Shown here piece after piece: positions 32,601 through 38,110 of a DNA stretch of 64,000 bases (the stretch's first letter is position 1; each line of letters begins with the position of its first letter). The stretch is taken from the IMG/VR virus record IMGVR_UViG_3300047095_000811, positions 62,001 through 126,000 of that record; one strand, given 5' to 3'. This DNA comes from a virus. A program made the translations under genes and the position numbers. Below the pieces are notes generated by a model that saw only the letters and a program-made list of their open reading frames with translations, had not been told where the DNA came from and made no database searches.

Positions 32601-33805
32601 ACTCCGACCCGATGCGTACCGGCATGGCTACCACTCAGGGCAAGCACATCGTCTCGACGAAGGTGCAGCACAACTACCTGATCGGTACCGGTCTCGACAA
32701 GACCATCTCCCAGCTCATCGGGCAAGATTTTGCCTGGAAGGCGGCGGAGGACGGCGAGATCGTCAAGATCGACCAGCGGAACAAGCTCGTCTTCGTGAAG
32801 TACAAGACCGGGCAGACTACCGCGATCGACGTCAGCGACAAGCCCGCCAAGAACTCTTCTTCCGGCTTCTGGATCAAGAACAAGCTCGAACTCATCGATG
32901 GCCTGAAGGTCGGCTCCAAGTTCAAAAAGGGTCAGACCCTAGCTACTAACCGCAGCTTCTTCCGGCAGGACATGGACGGATCCCACGGATTTGCCCCCGG
33001 AAGGCTCACGAAAGTGGCGATGATGTGCCTCCCAACCACTTACGAAGACTCCGCCCCTGTCATCGAAAAAGTGGCAAAGGAGATGGCTTCCGACATCATC
33101 ACCGAGAAGCAGGTGGCGCTGAAAGAGAACTCCAAGATCATCAAGATCGCCAGCGAAGGCCAGAAGCTCAACGTCAACGACCCCCTCATCATCTTCGAGG
33201 AGATCGGCGACAGCGAGAAGGATGCCCTGAGCGCGATCGAGAAGGCGGCTAAAGCTGCCGAGGGAGACGAGGACTTGGAGCACCTCGGAAGAAACATCAT
33301 CAAGTCGAAGTACTCCGGTACGATCACCAACGTCAAAGTCTACTACAACTGCGACTTGGAGTCCGACGCGATCCACCCGACTCTGAAGGAGTACGTCAAG
33401 GGGTACATCTCCAAGGTGAAGTCCCGCTCCGACGCTCTGAAGGGTAACAAGGAGGACGACCTGATCGAGATGCCGTCCATCGAGCGCATCGACTCTGACA
33501 AGATCCTCGGCAACGAGATGTCTGGCGTCCTGATCGTGTTCTACATCGCACACGAGGAGAAGATGGACGTTGGCAACAAGCTGGCATTCTTCTCAGCCTG
33601 TAAAGGGATCGTCTCGGAAGTCATTCCTGACGACTTGGCTCCTCTGACGGAGTACCGAGAGGAAGAGCCTATCGAGGCGGTCGTCTCTCCGATGTCTTTG
33701 ATCTCTCGTAACACTCCTGACCTTCCGCTCATGGGGTTCTCCAACAAGGTGATCCTTGAGCTGAAGAAGCAGTGTATCGAAGAGCTCTTCGGCGACAAGA
33801 AGTAA
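29690..33805 (+). CDS. RNA polymerase beta subunit with N-terminal extension
   Basis: Catalytic-subunit homologue of a phage multisubunit RNA polymerase, 1371 residues. Residues about 360 to the end align with bacterial beta: DGFLYINGNKKFIAKQ (about 455; equals FIINGxERVIVSQ), SANHSDPMRTGMATTQGKHI (about 967; equals DDANRALMGxNMQRQ), and VGNKLAFFSACKGIVSEVIP (about 1295; equals GDKMAGRHGNKGVV), keeping both lysines. The first ~350 residues are unlike beta and include an acidic, probably disordered stretch (about 270-345). Unlike phiKZ-type phages, beta is one chain. AGGGG lies before the ATG. It probably pairs with the beta' piece at 24926. Confidence 0.92.
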   Translation: MMVSMEKIIPNKIYFSSSLQINVEKEGKYILTSTDPEDPQRLKSLTDSMKFVPQGKMYLYFPEMLLNPATLASISSTKERNDFFKDIAEINLGHQATKVMKLSDLSQEQKSDNHPLVVNVGGYFSKLDSYISVHKKTPQQKYAYLKLVLKKILADTARDIPEGKKTLVVDIQGNSPRIDPVLFTIVYGLKKDFEGCSGIFSGVDVILVDPDHNLFVKLNLTDRKKAIQSVNLSAKMAALSKSFDPKKVITDKDVQVGDTVVSDDAEVIGSTEETPIDKTGEVTNQEAAKASEQTKEEADHTDVDGVSRVEDLDLSEIMATDTSAEFDRLEKENAEFVAKFKPQQDKAFGDVQKREEDFVLHVESAKDDAVLNPSIKTAKTVALTNSYHKNLFRKDVASLLQSLNNDSEFPAVVISHEMKDSSDPLNLKDELSVVFMDKQGKKHNFTVDVPKLSSDGFLYINGNKKFIAKQTTLLPLIKEAPDRVQITTSYSKTFLYRKGDKTNPMIDRIFKTLIGKSYTGVKPMYGNSFASNIKYGVSIPYNYLSKRLFTLSFDLGAKASLDFHFSQKRIRSVMEDAGMSIPEGKLPVALRMMNGKIDAVYFEDASTRKVEQVSGKTVMKTYQNLQDLLVETIRNYKNTDVLKAFEATNAGKAYSYTDIKLAGTSVPLGILVSFYQGLLPALDGYGIKYTVSAEKRRAAENETLIQFKDMNVYLNLEGDTAKELFANGLYFLNTKEFSYRDAERRGSVFIEYFGEAIGSRNIAKAYINFETSMIDPITKEILIDLKLPTEFVPLLYKANDMLAGYSHKRKNDMTNFRVRDSEVLSVAIYDVLMKSFNEYKRTVKTGVVTPISAPKDAVVKKVQALPNVEDYSVLSPFLEMELKSKTTFKGPSGLNSSDAYTAEIRSYDPSMIGLFGIFSPVSGEIGVNRSLVLNPKIRNNRGYLDHPDVDSMNMDNLFASGELLNLFSANHSDPMRTGMATTQGKHIVSTKVQHNYLIGTGLDKTISQLIGQDFAWKAAEDGEIVKIDQRNKLVFVKYKTGQTTAIDVSDKPAKNSSSGFWIKNKLELIDGLKVGSKFKKGQTLATNRSFFRQDMDGSHGFAPGRLTKVAMMCLPTTYEDSAPVIEKVAKEMASDIITEKQVALKENSKIIKIASEGQKLNVNDPLIIFEEIGDSEKDALSAIEKAAKAAEGDEDLEHLGRNIIKSKYSGTITNVKVYYNCDLESDAIHPTLKEYVKGYISKVKSRSDALKGNKEDDLIEMPSIERIDSDKILGNEMSGVLIVFYIAHEEKMDVGNKLAFFSACKGIVSEVIPDDLAPLTEYREEEPIEAVVSPMSLISRNTPDLPLMGFSNKVILELKKQCIEELFGDKK

Positions 33806-33810
33806 CGAGG

Positions 33811-33860
33811 TGTGGGTAATGGTCGAAATGACCATTACCCACATCACATTTTTCATTTTT
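33811..33860 (+). terminator. Intrinsic terminator after the beta gene
   Basis: Perfect 14-bp stem (TGTGGGTAATGGTC / GACCATTACCCACA) with the loop GAAAT, then two T-runs. Confidence 0.93.
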
Positions 33861-33904
33861 AGTACTCCTGACTGCCACAACTCAGTGATAGAAAGGAGTC
33901 CACG

Positions 33905-34111
33905 ATGAACAGAAACAACATGCTCAAGGCGATGATGCTGACCGCGCTAGTGGTCAGAAGAAACCAAGCAGAGGACGATCTCTGCCAAGCAGTCGCCGGT
34001 ACCAGAATCCAAATCGGAGGAAACAAAAGACAAGTTTCCGACGGCAACACATTCAAGTTCAATCTTCCTTTCGAGAAGGGAAGAAGGACGCCGAAATGCA
34101 AGAAAAATTAA
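33905..34111 (+). CDS. Small basic protein, FKFNLxFEKG family (copy after beta)
   Basis: 68 residues, basic, with the shared block NTFKFNLPFEKGRRTPK near the end; the same block is in the gene at 26757-26960 beside the beta' gene. The N-terminal halves differ. AAAGGAG precedes the ATG and a terminator follows, so it is a separate small unit behind the beta gene's terminator. Function unknown. Confidence 0.72.
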   Translation: MNRNNMLKAMMLTALVVRRNQAEDDLCQAVAGTRIQIGGNKRQVSDGNTFKFNLPFEKGRRTPKCKKN

Positions 34112-34117
34112 TGATAA

Positions 34118-34148
34118 CCCCTACTGCCACATAGCAGTAGGGGTCTTT
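34118..34148 (+). terminator. Intrinsic terminator after the small basic gene
   Basis: Perfect 10-bp stem (CCCCTACTGC / GCAGTAGGGG) with a 6-base loop, then TCTTT. Confidence 0.85.
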
Positions 34149-34270
34149 CATCGTTTCGAGGTTATCACACTTCCGGACGCTAATCTTGTCCTTACCAGTT
34201 CGGGGTCCACCTAGCATATCGGTTGCTAGTGCTACTACCTCCACCTGAATTGTGCCTCAGTATAGATATG
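34149..34270. other. Unassigned convergent gap
   Basis: No clear gene, RNA or terminator for the minus-strand gene ending at 34271 was seen. One minus-strand frame of 61 codons runs through it but lacks a good ribosome site. Confidence 0.3.
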
Positions 34271-34819
34271 TTAGTATTTTCGGCTGTCGTAAGCCCACTG
34301 TAGCAGGGCCTGACGCTGTACGGGACGGCAAGTGGCATCCCCTTTCTTGCAGTTCTTGGTGAGCTGCGCCTTGTGCCTCACAAAAGACTTCCAGCGGGCG
34401 CACTGTTTTGCATCGACCTTCTCGTCGCGGCGTCCCATGTACGCCCGACAATACCACTGGAACCATCCGCGAGGGTCGTCGCCCACGATCCACCCTTGCT
34501 TCCTCCAGTGCGACAGCGGCTTTCTGGATTTCACCTTGAAGTAGTTCAGCTCAGGATCAGCATCTCCGCCATCCTTCACCACCTTGGCACCACTGAACCA
34601 AGAAGAGGGGAACTCTCCGTGGCAATCGTTGAGGTACTTACCTTCGAAGACACCGAGAGCCAGCATCTCTTTTGGAGTCAGCTCAGGGTCGAAGCCATAT
34701 TTCTCCTTCAAGTCAGAGAGGTCGCCTTCCTTGACAGTCAGCTCATAAGAGTAACCCTTCTGCATCTTGTCGCTAACCTTGACGGTCTTTCGTTTACCTT
34801 CAAGAAGAATGAATTTCAT
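34271..34819 (-). CDS. Protein with a conserved Trp/Arg/Cys-rich C-terminal block
   Basis: 182 residues from the ATG at 34819 (GGGGAAAAC upstream). The N-terminal half is charged and helical. The C-terminal half carries PRGWFQWYCRAYMGRR, then CARWKSFVRHKAQL, then NCKKGDATCRPVQRQALLQW. I believe this block recurs in uncharacterised phage, giant-virus and plant or algal proteins (memory, not a search). The three cysteines and many basic and aromatic residues suggest nucleic-acid binding. The biochemical role is unknown. Confidence 0.8.
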   Translation of the reverse strand: MKFILLEGKRKTVKVSDKMQKGYSYELTVKEGDLSDLKEKYGFDPELTPKEMLALGVFEGKYLNDCHGEFPSSWFSGAKVVKDGGDADPELNYFKVKSRKPLSHWRKQGWIVGDDPRGWFQWYCRAYMGRRDEKVDAKQCARWKSFVRHKAQLTKNCKKGDATCRPVQRQALLQWAYDSRKY

Positions 34820-34850
34820 GTTTTCCCCAAGAAAAAAGTACACACTAAGG

Positions 34851-34878
34851 AAAAGTTAGAGGGGCGCAGAGGCCCCTC
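34851..34878 (-). terminator. Intrinsic terminator after the 221-residue gene
   Basis: Stem GAGGGGC / GCCCCTC with a 6-base loop; the minus strand continues with TAACTTTTCC. Confidence 0.8.
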
Positions 34879-34882
34879 CTCC

Positions 34883-35548
34883 TTACTTCCGATGACGGAA
34901 GGAAACCCGCTTGTCGAAGCCGTGCTGCACCAGCCGGTCTGTATCCGAGATCTTCACAGGCGGGTCCATGTCCGGAGACGGATAGATCACGTTGCCCATG
35001 AAGTAAGAAATCTCTTGGTACAGAGAGTTCTGATCGATGATCTTAGAGACCCCGAGCTCCGACAAGACAGGCATCTTGTTAGAGATTCGGAATTGAGTCT
35101 TCCGGTTCCCGTAATTGACTTGGATGCTACTCACCCGAAAGATGGGCTGCTTCAAGATACGGCTGAGTTCAACCAGCATTGGATGCGTCCCTCCGTCGAA
35201 GAAGCGCATGTCGAGCTCTCTCAGAAAGTACTTGGATCTTACGAATCTGATCGACTCGTCAGTAGTGAGTACTCTCACTTCGTCTGGAAGACCGGAGCCG
35301 AACTCGGCCTGCTTGATCTTCATGAGATGAGGCTTCCCGCAGATCGACAGCAGCTCGGTCCGAGTCCTCGAATGGAAGTCGCTGTGGGTCGAGAGGGGGA
35401 AGTTTCCGTTCATCTCAATTTGGATGTCGCGATAGTCCGGTTCCTCCAGCTTGATGAGCGCCGGTCGTTCGTAGACCACCTTCGGGTCGATCCCGTAGAC
35501 GTTCGAAATGTGGTCGTAGTAGTCTCTGAATTTGGAGATGATTCTCAT
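34883..35548 (-). CDS. Hypothetical protein, MRIISKFRDYYD type
   Basis: 221 residues opening with IISKFRDYYDHISNVYGID, an opening that I recall from several large-phage hypothetical proteins, without known function. The rest is mixed alpha/beta with a Cys/His segment (SICGKPHLMKIKQ). The start overlaps the previous stop as ATGA, so it is coupled to the small gene upstream, which in turn overlaps the glycosylase gene. The role is unknown. Confidence 0.72.
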   Translation of the reverse strand: MRIISKFRDYYDHISNVYGIDPKVVYERPALIKLEEPDYRDIQIEMNGNFPLSTHSDFHSRTRTELLSICGKPHLMKIKQAEFGSGLPDEVRVLTTDESIRFVRSKYFLRELDMRFFDGGTHPMLVELSRILKQPIFRVSSIQVNYGNRKTQFRISNKMPVLSELGVSKIIDQNSLYQEISYFMGNVIYPSPDMDPPVKISDTDRLVQHGFDKRVSFRHRK

Positions 35549-35787
35549 TGCTTCTTCCTCACAATCTTGTAGTCGTTCGGAGCGTACTTGTTGTACAGCT
35601 CATCGGCTTCCTCTTGTCCGACCAGCGCAGTGTACTTCTTCATCAAACCGCTGATCTTGTCTGCGTGAGCTTGACCTCGACGCCATGTGCCGCCGTCATC
35701 GCTGTAGTTGTAGTACCAGTCATGCCGAGACAGGCTCTCTTCGAGTTCTTTCCTGACCAGCAGGACATCATCTTTCTCGTTGCTCAT
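35545..35787 (-). CDS. Hypothetical small acidic protein
   Basis: 80 residues from the ATG at 35787 (AAAGGAAGAG upstream), overlapping the end of the glycosylase gene by 20 bases and the next start by four. Charged, helical, with an aromatic segment (RHDWYYNYSDDGGTWRRG). No family recognised. Its place in the glycosylase operon suggests co-expression. Confidence 0.68.
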   Translation of the reverse strand: MSNEKDDVLLVRKELEESLSRHDWYYNYSDDGGTWRRGQAHADKISGLMKKYTALVGQEEADELYNKYAPNDYKIVRKKQ

Positions 35788-36193
35788 TTCTCTTCCTTTC
35801 AACATAGGACTTTAGGACTCCGTCCGTCGGTTCAAAGTCCATCTTTCCCTCTACGAAAATCCGGTACGACTCTAGGGCATACCAGCCGATTCCATGCATC
35901 TTGCTCAGTTCGTCTATGCTTGACGGCGGATTGGCTACCCACTCCGCAGCTAGGCGGATTATCATTTTCGATCGCCGGTTCATCAATCCTAGCGACCTGA
36001 TCGTCTCCACCATCTTCGGCAGGTCTTCTTCCTTCACACATTTGGGAGTAGGCCAATGTCGGAAGAACTCATCTACTACGCTCTTTACCTGCTCACCAGT
36101 GGTCCTGTTCAACAGGATGCTACTGATGACTACCCGCCAAGCATCGCCGTGATAACTCTCTTGAACTAACTTGTATTCGGTATTGCGTCGCAT
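35768..36193 (-). CDS. HhH-GPD DNA glycosylase, MBD4-like
   Basis: Predicted to remove a damaged or mismatched base (MBD4 removes T or U opposite G). 141 residues from the ATG at 36193, with AAGGAGG upstream. It follows the MBD4 catalytic domain closely: DAWRVVISSILLNRTTGEQV (17-36; MBD4 [20 protein letters not shown]), LGLMNRRSKMI (68-78), the helix-hairpin-helix KMHGIGWYALESYRIF (98-113), and EPTDGVLKSY (121-130) with catalytic Asp124. No iron-sulfur cluster cysteines, unlike endonuclease III. The C terminus is basic. In a phage it may act on an odd base or edit DNA. Confidence 0.88.
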   Translation of the reverse strand: MRRNTEYKLVQESYHGDAWRVVISSILLNRTTGEQVKSVVDEFFRHWPTPKCVKEEDLPKMVETIRSLGLMNRRSKMIIRLAAEWVANPPSSIDELSKMHGIGWYALESYRIFVEGKMDFEPTDGVLKSYVERKRNEQRER

Positions 36194-36261
36194 GGTTGTC
36201 CTCCTTACCATATGACACCGCATCTCTCGGCGTTATCCTTCCGCCACGCTAATGATATATC

Positions 36262-36292
36262 AAGAAAAAAAGATTCGAGCGAACTCGAATCT
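36262..36292 (-). terminator. Intrinsic terminator after the 45-residue membrane gene
   Basis: Perfect 9-bp stem (AGATTCGAG / CTCGAATCT) with a 4-base loop, followed on the minus strand by seven T. Confidence 0.92.
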
Positions 36293-36306
36293 TTTCTCCT
36301 GCATCC

Positions 36307-36444
36307 TTACCACTGGAACCACCACTGGCAGAAAGAGTATGTAAATGCCGAGAAGGTGACAATGGAAACACCGATCGTCATGCGGGTGTTGAAACGTTCG
36401 GTTTCAGCCTCGCGACGGGGGCTGTAAGAGTAGTGGACGTTCAT
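36307..36444 (-). CDS. Small single-span membrane protein (45 residues)
   Basis: Reads from the ATG at 36444 (GGAG upstream) to a stop at 36307. The first 20 residues are charged (SYSPRREAETERFNTR); the rest is a hydrophobic, aromatic helix (TIGVSIVTFSAFTYSFC then QWWFQW). A candidate promoter (36468) and a strong terminator (36262) bracket it, so it is a single-gene unit. It resembles small phage inner-membrane proteins (pinholin, spanin-like or superinfection factors), but the function is not known. Confidence 0.7.
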   Translation of the reverse strand: MNVHYSYSPRREAETERFNTRMTIGVSIVTFSAFTYSFCQWWFQW

Positions 36445-36467
36445 TTCGGTTCTCCAATTAGAAGGTT

Positions 36468-36485
36468 GATATCACAAGAATTATA
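36468..36485 (-). promoter_or_regulatory. Candidate phage promoter, TATAAT-N3-TGTGAT
   Basis: Minus-strand TATAATTCTTGTGATATC, about 31 bases before the 45-residue gene. Matches the motif of five other sites. Confidence 0.55.
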
Positions 36486-36547
36486 TCTGCCGGACTGGGT
36501 TGCAGATACGGGAACACAGAAATAGCTAACTTACAAGGAGAGCTGTA

Positions 36548-36907
36548 ATGGAAAAAATCATCATTCTTCTCATGCAATCTCGTACCCTTGTCCACACGTA
36601 CCACCTGAAGGCGAAGAATCTTGCTCCTCATCTGGCACTCGACGAGCTGTACAACGCGCTGACCGACCACATCGACGATCTCACCGAAGTGTATCAGGGC
36701 TTCGCGGAGCGTCTGCTCGATCTGAATTCCTATCCGGGTTTCACCGTAGACGACGACCCTCTCGGCCAAGTGAGAGAGATCGCCAGTGCCATCGAATCGA
36801 TGAGAAACCAAATCACCCCCAACTGTTCGACGATCCAGAACATGATCGACGAAGCACTTCAGACTCTGTACAAGACCAAGTACAAGCTGATGTTCCTGCC
36901 GATCTAA
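36548..36907 (+). CDS. Ferritin-like four-helix protein (DUF5856-type)
   Basis: 119 residues in four amphipathic helices. The segment RTLVHTYHLKAKNLAPHLAL followed by DELYNALTDHIDDLTEVYQG has the His/Asp/Glu spacing of Dps- and bacterioferritin-like bundles seen in phage proteins that I recall as DUF5856. His and acidic residues (HTYH, DH-DD-E) could bind iron or zinc. A DNA-protection or metal-handling role is possible. AAGGAG precedes the ATG, and a bidirectional terminator follows. Confidence 0.72.
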   Translation: MEKIIILLMQSRTLVHTYHLKAKNLAPHLALDELYNALTDHIDDLTEVYQGFAERLLDLNSYPGFTVDDDPLGQVREIASAIESMRNQITPNCSTIQNMIDEALQTLYKTKYKLMFLPI

Positions 36908-36946
36908 GAAAAAAAAAGAACCCTACCGCGATGGTAGGGTTCTTTC
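36908..36946. terminator. Bidirectional terminator between convergent genes
   Basis: Perfect 11-bp stem (AGAACCCTACC / GGTAGGGTTCT) with a 5-base loop. A-runs on one side and T on the other serve both strands. Confidence 0.92.
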
Positions 36947-36960
36947 ACGCTCTATAGGAG

Positions 36961-37299
36961 CTACGACGCCGCAAGCGCCTGTCGGTCGTTCTTGAGAACT
37001 TCCCGGAGCGCATTGGCGATGTCGGTCGGGCTGACTTGTTGGGCGGGGCGCGGTTCTTGAGTCTGCTCCCAAGGCATTCCACGAGTCAGATCCTCGTAAA
37101 CCTTGTTGATGCCAGTCTCATTGACGAAAGCATACGCTTCGTCGACCGAATTAAATTGTCGCGGTTCCACCGTCCCATCTTCCTTCTTCATCTTTACCAC
37201 CGTCCAGGTTGCGAAAACCACGAAGTGATTCTTCATGAATTCGATTACCCAGTGACCGTTTTGATGGTCGAAGGTGATGCGGAAAGCGCGATTCTTCAT
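36961..37299 (-). CDS. Hypothetical small protein
   Basis: 112 residues: N-terminal beta-rich part (RITFDHQNGHWVIEFMKNHFVVFATW), then a helix, then a charged C terminus. No family recognised. Its leader is a near-copy of that of the gene at 15761-15955: the same promoter-like motif and the same CTTTGCAAGGA ribosome-site segment. Single-gene unit ended by the shared terminator at 36908. Confidence 0.72.
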   Translation of the reverse strand: MKNRAFRITFDHQNGHWVIEFMKNHFVVFATWTVVKMKKEDGTVEPRQFNSVDEAYAFVNETGINKVYEDLTRGMPWEQTQEPRPAQQVSPTDIANALREVLKNDRQALAAS

Positions 37300-37333
37300 T
37301 TGAAACTCCTTGCAAAGATACGGTAATCCGGAT

Positions 37334-37352
37334 GGCTACCACGAAAATTATA
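37334..37352 (-). promoter_or_regulatory. Candidate phage promoter, TATAAT-N3-CGTGGT
   Basis: Minus-strand TATAATTTTCGTGGTAGCC, about 45 bases before the gene ending at 36961. It nearly matches the sites at 15997 and 28292. Confidence 0.65.
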
Positions 37353-37420
37353 TATCACTGTTGGGAGCTTACTTCCGGTACGGCAACAACACCTTAGACC
37401 TCATAATAAAAGGAAGAACC

Positions 37421-37972
37421 ATGCATAAAGAGCGGACGTTCTCCGAGACTTCACTTGAGCTAGCCGACGAGCTCATGAAAGAGCTCGGAGTCAAAGACAA
37501 GGACGTGCGGCTCATCGATCAGGCGATTGATGAGTGGCAGAACGAGAAGAACTACACGAAGATATCCCTGACATACTACGGAGAGCCGAAGGCTCAGGCC
37601 CGTCCGAGGTCTTCCAGTCAGCACGGCGGGTTCTTCTATGATCCGAGTAAGAGCCTCAAGCAATGGGTGCTCTCTCAGATCGTGGCGCAGCTCCCGCCCA
37701 ATTTCAAGCCCATCGATCGATCCATCGAGGTCACGCTGCGCTTCTACCGGACTATGCCAAAGGGCGGATCCAAGAAGGACAAGATCCTGATGGAGCTCGG
37801 AGTCATCCAGCCTTGCGGTCGTCCCGACATCGACAACTTCATCAAACTCGTTCAAGACGCGCTGAACAAGACGCTGTATACGGACGACTCCAACATAGTC
37901 ACGCTGTACGCCGAGAAGTTCTATTCCTGCAAGCCCAGAGTGGAACTTGACATCAAATTCCGTAAAGCCTAA
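37421..37972 (+). CDS. RusA-like Holliday junction resolvase
   Basis: Cuts four-way junctions during recombination-dependent replication and packaging. 183 residues from the ATG at 37421 (AAAAGGAAGAACC upstream; the longer frame from 37310 is unsupported). The fold is indicated by ISLTYYGEPKAQARPR near residue 48, then CGRPDIDNFIKLVQDALN (about 133-150) and YTDDSNIV (about 155-161), which give the three catalytic aspartates in the usual arrangement. RusA is about 120 residues; the first 45 residues are an N-terminal addition. Followed by a terminator. Confidence 0.9.
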   Translation: MHKERTFSETSLELADELMKELGVKDKDVRLIDQAIDEWQNEKNYTKISLTYYGEPKAQARPRSSSQHGGFFYDPSKSLKQWVLSQIVAQLPPNFKPIDRSIEVTLRFYRTMPKGGSKKDKILMELGVIQPCGRPDIDNFIKLVQDALNKTLYTDDSNIVTLYAEKFYSCKPRVELDIKFRKA

Positions 37973-38034
37973 GAAACAACTTGTTAGTGTGGGACAGTTG
38001 TTCTGCACTTGCATCATGCTTTGTCCTTTCTTTT

Positions 38035-38067
38035 CCCCTAACCCTTTGCCGGGTTAGGGGTCTTTTT
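38035..38067 (+). terminator. Intrinsic terminator after the resolvase gene
   Basis: Perfect 10-bp stem (CCCCTAACCC / GGGTTAGGGG) with a 6-base loop, then TCTTTTT. Confidence 0.92.
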
Positions 38068-38110
38068 ACTTCGAAGGACATCTGTATAGACCAAATAATC
38101 GGAGCTAGAA

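Noticed and set aside
30908-32725. 605-codon minus frame opposite the RNA polymerase beta gene
   Set aside because: Antisense to conserved beta motifs; biased Val/Asp/Leu/His composition.
34059-34244. 61-codon minus frame across a terminator
   Set aside because: Starts with GTG without a well-placed ribosome site and covers the + terminator and the end of the small basic gene.
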